Source: Nannochloropsis oceanica (Eukaryota; Sar; Eustigmatophyceae; Eustigmatales; Monodopsidaceae). From it: a stretch of 64,000 nt of DNA. Every line of letters begins with the position of its first letter. Position 1 is the first letter of the stretch. The notes under the pieces are model-generated. The model ran no database searches. It was not told the DNA's origin and worked only from the letters and a program-made list of their open reading frames with translations. Made by a program: the position numbers and the translations under genes. The stretch lies in contig CP038116.1 of assembly GCA_004519485.1 (NCBI GenBank), positions 434,001 through 498,000 on the forward strand. Reading direction: 5' to 3'. This document shows positions 11,209 through 23,400 of this stretch, one piece after another.

Positions 11209-13966
11209 CTACGCCGCCACACTTTCCTCCTCCTCTGGGCCTCTCTCCTCCTGCTCCTCCTCCTCCTCCTCCCTCTCCACCTTAATCGCCTCTCGAAACC
11301 GCCTCCCCGGCAAGATAATGATATCCCCGTACGCCATTCGCTGCTCCAACTGCACAAAATCCCACGTCTTCAACTGCAGCAGCTCCCAAAAGAACTTGGC
11401 CACGTTCGCCCTCGATGCCTCCGCTGCCAACGTTTGCAGCGTCACTCCCCTCTTCCTCCCCTCCTTCCCCCTGAGCTGCCGGCGGAGGAAGGTCAGAATC
11501 TTGACCGTGTTGGGGTGCCACACAAAGTTTACCTCTTCCTCCACCTCGCCCTGCCCTCGAGGCTGACGCAAGCGCGCCTTAATCCCACCTTCTTCTTCCT
11601 CGTCCTCCTCCCCCCCCTCCCCCTTCGCCTCCATGCCCATCATCACATCCTCCTCAAACCCCATCCCACTAGATCGACGCTTGCTCACCGATGGCGGCTG
11701 GAAAGCTCCCTCCTCCTCCCCTCCTTCCGAGGAAGGAGGAAGCGGCAAGTACTCCTCATCGTCCATCCGAAAATCATCCCCGTCCTGCATCATCATCATC
11801 TCCTCATCTCCCCTCCATCCCGTCCTCATCCCTTCCCCTCCCCCCTCTTCCCTTTCCTCCATCCCCTTGCTCATCCTCCCGACCGCCTCCCCCGCCAACA
11901 GCAGCGAATCCCTTCCCTCTTCCTCTACCGTCTCCCTCCTCCCTCCCTCCCCGGCTCGCGTCTGCTCAATTTCCCCTCCTTCTCCCCTCCCTCCCTCCGC
12001 CCTCTTCGCCACCCCCATCTCTGTCATCTCCCCAACCACCATCGTCAATCGGAACACCTCCCGGAGGTCCTCAGACAGTCCCTCCAACGTCGGCACCTTC
12101 ATCCGAAGCTCCACTGCCTCCATCGCCGCCGCCCTCCCCGCCCGCCCTCCCTCCCGCCTTCCTGCCCGGCGGACCCGGTCGCGGGGTCGGACGCGAGGCA
12201 AGCAGATGTCGTGGTACTCCTGCAGCTGGGCTTTGATCTGAGCAGTCGACAAAATGGTAGTGGCGTCCAACCGCAACAGCCGCGGCTTCTTCTTCTTCCG
12301 CTGCTGCTGCTGCTGCTGTTGCTTCATTTGGCTGTCCGGTCCCAGCATCACCATCTCGTCCTCCGCCGCTGCTGCTGCTCGTGCTGCTTCTCGTCCTCCT
12401 CCCTCCATGGAATCTCCGAACGACAAGTCCGACAATCCAAACGACCCCCCTCCCCGCGCTCCCTCCCTCCATCCCTCCCCTTCCGTCCCCTCTTTCTCCA
12501 ACTCCTCCTCCTCCATGGGTGGCGGCATATCATCCTGCATGAACATCATGTCACCCGGCTCCTCATAATACGGCTCCTCCCCCCCCTCCCTTCCTCCCTC
12601 TTTCCCTCCCATCCCGTAATCCGACACTCTCTCCTTCCCTCCCTCTTTCCCTGCCTCCCCCACCTCCAAACTCGCCCTCCCCCTCTTCAAGGACGACCGC
12701 CTCCGACTCCCGTCCGCGTCTCGCCCCAACTCGACGTCGCTGTACCTCCCACTGTCATCCTCGAAACTTGTCTCCCCCCCTCCTTCAACCCCTCCCTCCC
12801 TCCCTCCCATCGTCTCATCCAAGGGATCGAAGGGACCCCAGTCCTCCAACTCCACCTCCGGGTCGAACATTGAACTCTGTTCCAACAAACCTCTCCCTCC
12901 CTCCCCCCCTCCCTCCCTCCCTCCCTCATCGTGCAAGGTAATCCTCTCCCTTCTCGCCAGCGTCTGCGTGGCCGCCGCCACCCACTGATCTGCTATCGGC
13001 AATGCATTCAACGTCGACAATCCTCCCTCCACCCCTCCCTCAAATCCCCCACCTCCAAACACTCCCTCCCTCCCTCCCTCCCTCCCTCCTTGGAAGGCCG
13101 CGAAGTCCAGCAGGTCCTGGTCGAACTGACCGAAGTTTTGGACGTTGATCGAGGCCAGCGGTGCCTCCGAGGCGCCTATGGGCAGGTCAACGATACCCGG
13201 ACGAAAGGCCTATAGCAAGAGGAGGGAGGGAGGGAGGAAGGCAGGCAGGCAGGGAGGCAGGGAGGGGTCAAATGAGTGGACTAGGTATTGGTCGTTGATG
13301 CAATCGAGACAGAAGCCCCTCTAGACATGGCCCCCATGCCCGGACAAAAGGCGTACTGGAGGAAATCAGGGGAGAGGGGAGGGAAGGAACGAAGGAAAGG
13401 AGGGACGGATCGAGACACAAGTCTCAAGAAATGGATCGCCAGGGGACGAGAGGGGGAGGGAGGTAAGGAAGGCGGGGTGGAGGGCACGTACCATCTTGAT
13501 CTTGGTCAAGGCCTGGGAGCAGTCCTCCATCAGGTACTTTACTTTGCGGGAGTAAATGCGGACCACGCCAAGGAGGAGGTGGCCGGAGACGCGGAGGGCG
13601 AGGGGGACGGTGGGATGGACAATGGAGTCTGGAGGGAGGGAGGGGGGGAGGGAGGAAAGGGAGCTGGTGACAGGAGGTAGGGAATGACAGGAGGAACAAG
13701 ACCACAAGGATGGAGAAAGAAGAACATAAGAGTCGTTGGTAGAAGGAGATGACTGCCGAAATTTAGTCTCTCAATGAGAGAGGGGGGACGGAGGAGAGAG
13801 GGAGGGCAGGAGGAACGGAAGGAGGTAGGGAGGGGTACGTACCAACGGACTTGGTGATGTCTGTCTGGAAAACCTGCATTTTGGTCAGCTTTTTGTCCCA
13901 ATGAGCCGCCAGCCAGACCTTGCCTAGAGGCCCCTTCTTTGTCAGGAGGCTCGAGGCGAAGAACAT
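11209..13966 (-). CDS. RAD21: Cohesin kleisin subunit RAD21/SCC1
   Basis: Exons 13843-13966, 13492-13628 and 11209-13209; 753 residues, phases 1 then 0. The N-terminal kleisin domain is unmistakable: [55 protein letters not shown], then [10 protein letters not shown]. The C-terminal winged helix that binds SMC1 closes the protein ([19 protein letters not shown], then [14 protein letters not shown]). The long middle is acidic and Gly-rich, with many GGREGG runs from GGGA repeats and a polyQ run near 12300. Role: closes the SMC1-SMC3 ring for sister-chromatid cohesion and is cut by separase at ExxR sites; ELGR in a Ser/Asp-rich context is one candidate. Intron 2 carries a copy of the exon 3 start. 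Confidence 0.95.
13314..13352 (-). other. Intronic echo of RAD21 exon 3
   Basis: Inside intron 2, on the coding strand and behind a good acceptor (CCTCCAG), sits a stretch reading [15 protein letters not shown]. It matches the true exon 3 start [14 protein letters not shown]. Counted base by base without gaps, 27 of 39 positions agree with 13171-13209, including 16 of the first 19. Using its acceptor would end the protein a few codons later. Confidence 0.8.
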
Positions 13967-15095
13967 GGTGCTGGGGTGGGAAGGGCGGTAAGTACCGGTG
14001 CAGGTCCTGCTTGAGAGAAGAAAGAAGCGGAGGGCAAGGGCCGGCGCTACTTCGAAAGCCGGCTAGTGCTGTTCGGTCTCGCAGTGCTGCTGCCTGTAGT
14101 GCAATGGGTGCGTATTTATGTGTGAGACATACTGAGTGTGAATACGTTGTACGGTTAGCCAGGCTCCGCTGAGGGGGCAGGAGGAGGGTAAGGAGGGATG
14201 CATTTGCGTGCGCAAAGGCGCCAGGTAGGAAGCTGCGAACCCTCCCTCTCCTCCTCCATGTGAGGTGTGCGATGAGCCGAGCCTATGTGGACGTGGGCTT
14301 GGCGCTTTATGTCGACTTCTGTGCTGGATGGAACGGGAGGGTAGAATGAAAAGGACAGCGTAAGCCGGGGCGGGAAAGTCGACGCAAGCCCAAAAGGACG
14401 CTTCACCCGCCGCGACGCGCCTTCTCCTACGGAAGCTACCGAAATATCTTCATGCATTGATAAGAGTGCCCCTGTGTTTGCTTGTGCTGCCGATGAGTGT
14501 CGTGTTGCAGTCGTGTGGGCGTTTCGTCCTGGCGGGCCCTGCACCTCCCTTTTTGCCTCCCCCCTCCATTTCTCATAATCAATTGGAATACACTGAGCAT
14601 TGGCACTGCCTGCCACCCCCCTGCTTGTCTTGCGCACGATGTAGACAATGCCTGTAACTAGAAATGCTTGTGTAGAATGTCATTACCCTGCCTAAGTCGA
14701 CCTAAATTGGGCTTCCCGCGCAAAAGCAGCTCCCCCCATCATTCCCGCCACATCGAGCACTACATATCATTTCTCGTTACAAAAAGGGACTCTGTGTTCC
14801 AACCTTTTTCTTCGCGTCACGCGCTTTTTCGCTTTCGATTGCATTGACTTCAAAGTACAGCTTCTTGCCTGACCGAACCAACACCTCCGACCATAAACTT
14901 CACCACTCAAACACCCCGCCAAACGGATAAGGCCCTCTATCGCCAACCCCGGTAAGCGAAGCCGCCACCATACGCCCCCGACCTGACAGACACGCTTCTA
15001 GTCACGCCTACTGTCCACAAAAATCTGCCATGCCCCTTGCTTCACGGGATCCCGCACATCTTCATCATTTCGCACCATTTACTCGGATCAGATGA
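13967..15095. other. Intergenic region upstream of RAD21
   Basis: About 1.1 kb between the RAD21 start and the next + strand reading frame. It should hold the RAD21 promoter. Open frames on both strands are unconvincing. I see nothing else definable. Confidence 0.5.
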
Positions 15096-15970
15096 TGCCC
15101 CCTGCACCCCCTTTTCCTCCTCCCCTCCCCACTCTTTTGCACGTCATACGGCCCAGCACCACAACAACGAAGGCGCTCTCATTCTCTCCTTCCACCTCGT
15201 CTCCTCGCCGTCGACGTCAACCCGTACAGCTTGAAGGCGCAATCGAAAAAGGCGGCATGCTCTTGGGTGTACCCTCCGTTCGCCTACAACATTCGCAAAA
15301 CGACACACCCTTTTCCATCCTCGATGACGCAGGCTTTCAGGTAAGCAACAGCGAGGCCGAGGAGGAATGGCTGACGGCCCGGGCCGCCCGGGCCGCCCGG
15401 AACAGCGATTCAAGTCAGAGCACACAGACACTGAGTTAACAATCGGTATTCCTATGCACGCCGAGCACAGACGCCTTCGAAGAGCAAGTCATCCATCGCC
15501 TCCAGCTTCATTTTTGCCTGCTTGCATTCTTGAGTGTAGGGGTGCAAGGCGTCTTGCTCTATCACCCTAGTCAGATGGATTCATCCTTGGTGTTTGATAG
15601 CCCAAGTGTGGAAGCAAGCTCTCACACAACCCTTTCAAAGTGGACGCCGTTGCCCGGGCCTTTCGAACGCATTTCGCCGTCCATATATCAAGCGCACGTG
15701 CCCCTGTTTGCCACCTCCGTGGTTTTGAGCATGCTCGGGGTTATGTCAGCGATTGGACGAGCACGCATGGGCTTTAAGGTGTATAGTTTGGTTGCGTTTC
15801 TCGCCTTACTACCGGCTGTGCTTTTTGCCCCCTATTTGCTGTACGTGCCCACGCTTGTGCCGACGGCCCTCATGATTTATCTGGCTGAAGAGCTGGGCAC
15901 ACGTCTGGTGCCTGCGTGGTTACTGGTGCCTGCGTGGTTACTGGTGCCAGGAATGCAACAACATTTGTGA
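15096..15970 (+). CDS. Orphan multi-pass membrane protein, 5' end unresolved
   Basis: The second exon, 15466-15970, is well supported. It reads STDAFEEQVIHRLQLHF, then a hydrophobic stretch (CLLAFLSVGVQGVLLY), a polar loop (KWTPLPGPFERISPSIYQ), and three further hydrophobic helices (VPLFATSVVLSMLGVM; VYSLVAFLALLPAVLFAPYL; VPTALMIYLAEEL). The best upstream exon ends at 15340 in the frame reading VDVNPYSLKAQSKKA and KTTHPFPSSMTQAF, which joins in phase 2, but it has no ATG before an in-frame stop at 15093-15095. A further upstream exon or a frame error is likely. The last residues repeat PAWLLV twice because of a perfect 18-base tandem duplication at about 15905-15940. No family recognised. Confidence 0.45.
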
Positions 15971-16419
15971 ATCTTTTGATTGAGTGAGTGTTTAAAGTTA
16001 ACGGAATGTGTGTAAAGTAAAAAGTTGTATTAATGTGACTGACTCTGCAGGCAAACCAACAAAGAGAGACGAAATGTGCGTTCGGTTTGCGTTGCAATGG
16101 GGTGCTTCGTTCTTCCTTTCTCTCTCTCGTTGTGATGGGTTTCCCCGCTTCCTTATCCTCGTCTTCTTCTTGCTTTTATTTTTTAATCACTTCATTCCTC
16201 GTCACCTCACATGTATGCTTTTACCGTTGGTATTGGCGTGTGCTTATGCTGCACCCATCATTCTTCCTCTCGCCTGGTGCTGGTTGTAATTCACTTCATA
16301 TTGCCGCTGCTGTCGTTGCTTAGTACCTTCCCTCATACAGATTGTACACCCACAAATGGACTTAGAAGACACGCACTTAGAGACAAAGGAAACATTACGA
16401 AAACCACACTGCTGACACT

Positions 16420-17250
16420 ACAGCTATATTTGTCCTCATTTCCCCGTAACACCTTTAAGCCCTACTATCCTCTGCTGGCAACCCACCGTGACGCAAACGA
16501 TGCTGCTTTGCGGTGCGTGTATATTTTTCGATTCCCTGTCATCCTTTCCATAATCCCTTTGTCTCTCCCCGCCTTGTCCCTCGGAGCTCCCTCCCTATTG
16601 CACAACCTCTCCCTTCTCTATTATCTCACAATCTCTCAAAAGCACACCCGGCCCCTCTTACACATTCCACAACAGATCTATGGCCGTGGTCCTGGTCGGA
16701 CGCATCGTCGACATCCGTCACGAATCCTGGCAGTCCATGCCGGCCGCCCTCAAGGCCGCCGTCAGGCAAGGCCTCTGGCACAACTTAATGCACGAAACCG
16801 ACCCGGAGCTCGTTCGCAAGCTTTCACATGCCGTAGCCCGCGCATCGGAGGGGTGGAAGGATTTGGTCGCGGCATCCATTGGTCTGTTGGGGAGCACCAA
16901 CGACCAGGCCCGGCAAGTGGGAGTATTTTTCCTCCTGGAGCAGATGTCCGAATACAGCGACGAGCTTAAGAGCGACCCTGGTCGGCTTCTGCCTGTCTTT
17001 CAAGCGGCACTTGTGGATGATATGACCCTGTCAGTGCGATGCGGGGCGCTCAAGGCATTGTTATCGTTGTTGAATCACATAGAGACCAGGGCGGCTGTCA
17101 TTAATGGGGGGGTGAGCAGCACCAAGGGTGGGAAAGGCTCGGCGGTTGAGGGCCTTTCACCTCATGGGCATGTGAGCCAGGCAATCAGCCACGGCCCTCG
17201 CCCCTGTGTCGCCAATGCCATTAAATCCTCCTTCCTTCCTTCCTTTCTTC
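16420..17250 (+). pseudogene. Truncated importin-beta/karyopherin (IPO5-like) gene fragment
   Basis: Two pieces join well across a GT-AG intron (16513-16675): LLATHRDANDAALR ending at 16512, then SMAVVLVGRIVDIRHESW from 16676. About 170 residues of HEAT-type helices follow (LKAAVRQGLWHNLMHETD, LVRKLSHAVARASEGWKDL, ARQVGVFFLLEQMSEYSDEL, SVRCGALKALLSLLNHIE). They match residues of roughly 50-230 of importin-5-like proteins, which are about 1,100 long. The N-terminus is not visible, and the reading frame dissolves into low-complexity Ser/Leu sequence after about 17220, just before the convergent myosin gene. It is therefore a remnant, or a gene whose remainder is elsewhere. I found no other piece in this window. 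Confidence 0.55.
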
Positions 17251-17293
17251 CTTTCCTTTCTCCTTTCCTTTCCTTTCCCTCTCCTTCCTCCTC

Positions 17294-17303
<10 letters not shown>

Positions 17304-17326
<23 letters not shown>
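17304..17326. repeat. (CT)n microsatellite between convergent genes
   Basis: A run of CT dinucleotides within a longer pyrimidine tract (17225-17340) that separates the importin fragment from the 3' end of the myosin gene. Confidence 0.8.
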
Positions 17327-17426
17327 AACCCTCTCTTCTCTTGTGGATATTTTTACCAAAGTCAACAAACAAACAGTTTGCAATCTTACTTACTTTATTA
17401 TTCAAGCTTTCACCCTCTTTCGTCCT

Positions 17427-20400
17427 TTAGTTATTCTTCCTCCGCGACATCATCACCATTCCGAACACTGCCAACGCCACCACCGTGCTTCCCATCGCCA
17501 CAAGCACCACACTTCCTGCTCCCCCTCTTCCTCCCTTCCCTCCACTTCCCACTCCACTGCTCCTCCTGGACTTTGGTCGCCTTCTCTTAATCAATGTCAC
17601 CTTCAACACCGTTAATCTAGCCTCCGCCGCAAAGGCTAACATCTCTTCCAATCCTTCGTCGGTATCCACGGTTATCACATCCTTCTGCTCATCCACATAT
17701 GTCCACGCCCGTTGCGCCGTTGGGACATCCATCGCCTTCCCCACCGCCTCAATCGCCACTTCGAACGACTCCGTCGGGACCGTCACAGTCTTGGTCGCCC
17801 CATCATCTCCCACGACTTTCAACCGGAAATGAGGCCCTTCCACACTACTACTCCCATTCCTCGACCGCGGAGTCGGGACAATTACCATCGATGACGCCGC
17901 TCCCCCCAACATCGACGGCGGTGCTCCTCCTGGTGATGTCAGCACGTGGAGGTGGTGCTGTGCTTCTCCTCCTGCAAGGACCGACGCGCTCTCTAGGTCT
18001 TCGTGGTCTGCAGGATGTGCCTGCATATGTCGCTGCTCGTCGGGGTCATACCCCCCACCCCTTACAGTTGACCTCGCCGTTAACACACTCCCAGGAAACC
18101 GCAACTGCCGTGACGGGGCATGAGAGCTTAAGTCAGACGCCGACGACTCATCCTCGTAATCGTCCCTTCCAGCTTGAGCCCAGAATTTGCGCCCCCCATC
18201 TTCCTTCCCACAGACCACATGCACAATCTCCATAACATCCACTAGGCCCACCAAGCTCCCATCCCGGCTATCCGTCACGGGCAAGTGCAGATATTGATTC
18301 TCGCGCATCATGTACAAAGCTTCCAATACTGAGGCCTCCGCTTCGATCGTATCAGGCTTCGGAGTCATCACGCTCGAAACGGCCGTAAAATCAGGAGAGA
18401 GCTCCTGCGAGACCACGCGTCCCAGCATGTCTTTGGGTGTAAAGATCCCGACCAGGCTCCCGTCGTCGTCGACGACTAAGGCAGCCTTCCGACAGCGGCT
18501 CATGGTCTCAGCGGCTGTCCGTACATTAACAGTAGCGCGAACGACATTAGCAGTGGGCCCCTGCTGAGCTAGCAAGGTGCGGAGGGAGGGGTTGCAGTCC
18601 TTACCAGGCTCCGACTCCTCCTGCAGCAGCTGCATCAGGCGCAAGAGCGCGCCTTGCCCACCTTGGGCGATGCCAGCAGAAGCAGCAGCAAGAGAGGAAG
18701 CGGCCCTCTCCTCCTTGCGCTCCAGACGGGTGATTGCGTCGCTCAAGCACTTGGCAATGTCCAACAGCCCCGCCACGTGCCCTTGCGGGCCAATAACGGG
18801 GAGGTGGCGGAAACGACCTTTCACCATGGTGGTCAATGCATCGAGGCTATCGCTATCATGTTGCACCGACTTGGGGTTCTCGGTCATGACGGCGCTGATG
18901 GGCGTTTCAGCTTCTCCCTTGTATTGAGCAATCACCCGACGGGTCACATCATTATCAGTCAAAATACCCAAAACTTTCCCAGCCCTCGACGTGATAAGCG
19001 CGGCATCCGTCCGCCTCACAACCATGGCTTTCACTACCTCCGTGACCGACATCGAGCTATCCACCACAAGCGGGTTACGGGGACGTAACTTGGAAACAGG
19101 TCGAAAGGAGGAGTTCTTCCTCCCTACACCTCGAGCCATCGGAGGAGGCATGCGCCCCATCCCCGAATTGCCACTGCGCGCCGATCCCGCATCCGACTGC
19201 GAGTCCCAGCCATCGTCACCCTCTCCCCCCATGGTCGAAGCCCAGAAAGAGCGCCCGCCATCGTCCTTGCCCGTCAGCTTGCTCAGACTTTGCACAATCT
19301 CCATAGCACTCAACAAGCCCAAAGCGCGGCCTGTCCCCTCCTCCACCACAGGAAGGTTCAGAAAGTGCCCGTCGCGCATCGTGTACAAGGCGTCGAGCAA
19401 TGACATATCAGGCGTGACCGAAGCAGGCTGCGGGGTCATAACAGACGCCAGGGTTGTTTCCTCGGGCGACAAACCCTTCGCAACCACCCTCCCCAGCACG
19501 TCCTTAAATGTCACCAGCCCCAGCAGTCGCCCTTCCTCGCCAACGACCAAGCAAGCCTTCCGCGCTGTTGCCATGTCCTTGGACGCGGCCAGGACACTTG
19601 TATCTCCCGTCAGCATTGCTGTTGCTTCTGCGCCTGCCAAAATCTCCTCCACAGTCGGCAGCACGCTTTCCCCCTCTTGCCCACCCCCATTTGCCGAAAG
19701 CAGAGTCAGCAACGTCGATACCAATGCGGCCTGGTTCTTGCTCTTTCCACTGCGTCCTGCTAAAGCCATGGCCATCGAGGCAGCTTCTAAGGTCTTATCC
19801 GCCTTGCCACTTGACTGTTTTTCCCGCCTGTCCTCCATCTTCTCCAACCGCGTAATGGCATCGTTCAAGCACTTGGCAATGTCTAAACACCCTACAACAG
19901 CATCTCCGCCATCCAACACCGGCAAATGCCTAAAACGCCCCTTGACCATCACCGTCAAGGCGTCCAAACAATCATCCTCTAACGACACCGTGGTAGGGTT
20001 AGCCGTCATCACGTCTGCGCCCAGCGTCTCCTCACTGGAAAGTTCGTTTGCCACCACTCTTCTCGTCACGTCGGTATCGGTCAGAATCCCGCTCAATGCT
20101 CCATCTTTCCCTGTAAGTAAGACCGCCGCAGCCCGCCTTTCAACCATCACCCGCGCAATGGCCGCCACACTCGTCGTTGCCGCCAGCACCAAAGGCTTAT
20201 CCGGCCGCAGCTTAGACACAGGACGAGTCTTAGGCTGCTGCTTTTGACGGTGCCCCTTGCGCGAAATTGCACCACGCAAGGAACCAGCTTCCGACTGCGA
20301 GTCCCAGCCATCGTCACCCTCTCCCCCCATGGTCGAAGCCCAGAAAGAGCGCCCGCCATCGTCCTTGCCCGTCAGCTTGCTCAGACTTTGCACAATCTCC

Positions 20401-23400
20401 ATAGCACTCAACAAGCCCAAAGCGCGGCCTGTCCCCTCCTCCACCACAGGAAGGTTCAGAAAGTGCCCGTCGCGCATCGTGTACAAGGCGTCGAGCAATG
20501 ACATATCAGGCGTGACCGAAGCAGGCTGCGGGGTCATTACAGACGCCAGGGTTGTTTCCTCGGGCGACAAACCCTTCGCAACCACCCTCCCCAGCACGTC
20601 CTTAAATGTCACCAGCCCCAGCAGTCGCCCTTCCTCGCCAACGACCAAGCAAGCCTTCCGCGCTGTTGCCATGTCCTTGGACGCGGCCAGGACACTTGTA
20701 TCTCCCGTCAGCATTGCTGTTGCTTCTGCGCCTGCCAAAATCTCCTCCACAGTCGGCAGCACGCTTTCCCCCTCTTGCCCACCCCCATTTGCCGAAAGCA
20801 GAGTCAGCAACGTCGATACCAATGCGGCCTGGTTCTTGCTCTTTCCACTGCGTCCTGCTAAAGCCATGGCCATCGAGGCAGCTTCTAAGGTCTTATCCGC
20901 CTTGCCACTTGACTGTTTTTCCCGCCTGTCCTCCATCTTCTCCAACCGCGTAATGGCATCGTTCAAGCACTTGGCAATGTCTAAACACCCTACAACAGCA
21001 TCTCCGCCATCCAACACCGGCAAATGCCTAAAACGCCCCTTGACCATCACCGTCAAGGCGTCCAAACAATCATCCTCTAACGACACCGTGGTAGGGTTAG
21101 CCGTCATCACGTCTGCGCCCAGCGTCTCCTCACTGGAAAGTTCGTTTGCCACCACTCTTCTCGTCACGTCGGTATCGGTCATAATCCCGCTCAATGCTCC
21201 ATCTTTCCCCGTCAGTAAGACCGCCGCAGCCCGCCTTTCAACCATCACCCGCGCAATGGCCGCCACACTCGTCGTTGCCGCCAGCACCAAAGGCTTATCC
21301 GGCCGCAGCTTAGACACAGGACGGCTCGGAGCTTGTGCCCCCGCCTGCTGCTGCTGCTGCTGCTGCCATGCCCCGCCCTTGCGAGCCGAGCCAATGCTGC
21401 GCATAGAGCCCGCATCCGACTGCGAGTCCCAGCCATCGTCACCCTCCACGCCCATGGTCGAAGCCCAGAAAGAGCGCCCGCCATCGTCCTTGCCCGTCAG
21501 CTTGCTCAGACTTTGCACAATCTCCATAGCACTCAACATGCCTAAGGCCTTCCCCGTATGGGAATCAACGACAGGCAAATTTAAAAAGTGCCCGTCGCGC
21601 ATCGTGTATAGCGCATCCAACAAGGACATATCCGGCGTAACACTGGCAGGCTGCGGAGTCATCACCGCCGCAAGTGTTGTCTCCTCGGGCGAGAGACCCT
21701 TGGCAACCACCCGCCCCAGCACGTCCTTGAATGTCACCAGCCCCATCAGCTCCCCCTTCCCATCCACAACCAAACAAGCCTTGCGCGACGCCGCCATCTC
21801 CTTACTCGCCGCCTGAACACTCGTCTCCCCCGATAGCAATGCCGCTGCATGCGAGTCGCCCATCATTTCCTCGACATTCGGCAAGGCGCTAGCATCCTGC
21901 CCCGCCGCCCCACCGCTGGCTGTTAGCAGTGCTAGCAACGTCGATACCAATGCGGCCTGGTTCTTGCCCTTTCCACTGCGCCCTGCCAAAGCCATGGCTA
22001 TGTTTGCTGCCTCCAACTGCTTGTCGGCCTTGCCACTCGACTGCTTCTCCCGCCTGTCCTCCATCTTCTCCAACCGCGTGATGGCATCGTTCAAGCACTT
22101 GGCAATGTCCAAACAACCCACCACCGCATCCCCCGAGTCAAGCACAGGAAGGTGGCGGAAGCTCCCCCGCACCATAAGGGTCAAGGCGTCCAAACAATCA
22201 TCATCCAATGACACCGTAGTAGGGTTAGCCGTCATCACATCCGCAGCAAGCGTCGCCTCGGGTGACAAATCTACGGCCACCACTCTTCTCGTCACGTCGG
22301 TATCGGTCAGAATCCCGCTAAGTGTCCCATCTTTCCCCGTAAGTAAGACCGCCGCAGCCCGCCTTTCAACCATCACCCGCGCAACGGCCGCCACACTCGT
22401 CGTCACCGCCAAGACCAAGGGCTTGTCGGGGCGCAGTTTGGAGACGGGACGTGTCTGTTGAGCTTTGCCACTACTTGACTTCGTGGGTGTGGAGAAATTC
22501 AAGGCCGAGGTTTTCTTGCGGTGATTTCGGGCAGGAGAAATTGAGGATTTGGAAGGAGAGAAGGTGCTACTGGCGATAGAGCGAGCAGGGGAGGAGATGG
22601 TGGGGGAAGAGAAAGGGGCGGTGATTCGTGTTGACGAGAAAACTTCCACAACTTCAAGTGGTGCTACGGGTAGGGCAGCACGCAGCACACTCAATTCAGC
22701 CTGCGTCCGATCTACCTCCTTTTGCACAGGCTCACAAGCGACAAAGTTTTTGGCGGCCAGAAGCTTGTCCATCTCTGTCTTGAGCTCCTTCAGTCGCGCC
22801 TCGAGCTGGGCCAAAGTTGGAATGGTAGAGAGCTCCCACTCCAACGCGTCAAGCTCCTTTTGCAGACCATCACATACCGCAAATTCTTTGGCAGCCAGTC
22901 GCTCGGCAAGATTCTTCTTAAGAGCAACGATCTCTGACTCAAGATCCGGGCGGCTCTTCTTACTCTTTTTCCCGCCAATGGGAGACTTCTGTTTATCATC
23001 CACCCCCGTCGACGCCGCTGCTTCCTGTGCCTCCTTTTTCTCCTGCATCTTGAGCCCTTCCAACGCCACTTTCGCCTCTTCCACCTGCTGCTGCAACCGA
23101 TCACACTCAGTGTACTTCCGATTCTGCGCCGCCTGCTTCACAGCTGCCTCCAACTCTTCGATCTCCACTTCCTTCTCCGCCGCCGTCGGGAAGACCTTCC
23201 TCAGCCCCACCAAACGCGTCACTTCCCCCTGCGCCTTCTGACAGGCTGCAAAGTTCTTTTCAGCCTCGAGGCGCACTAACTCCTGCTCTGCCACCTTGAT
23301 CGCACCGTCCAATTCTCCTCTTGAAGCGAATCCCGTAGCTTCGGCCGCAGAGGGCTCTTTGGCATTAAGCACATCCCGGAACTTGATTTCCATCACCTTC

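Noticed and set aside
10981-12873. A 630-codon + strand open frame
   Set aside because: It is antisense to RAD21 exon 3 and consists of Leu/Pro/His/Arg low complexity produced by the G-rich coding strand.
14155-14657. Open frames on both strands upstream of RAD21
   Set aside because: They overlap each other antisense, lack domains and lie in the presumed promoter region.
19192-21323. Long direct repeats, considered as a CRISPR array or mobile element
   Set aside because: They lie in frame inside a coding exon and encode CBS domains. Unit length and organisation do not fit a CRISPR, and there are no terminal repeats or transposase.
18991-21816. Long + strand open frames of 418 and 519 codons
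   Set aside because: They are antisense to the CBS array of the myosin gene. Their Ser/Pro/Ala composition follows from the coding strand, and they repeat because the CBS units repeat.
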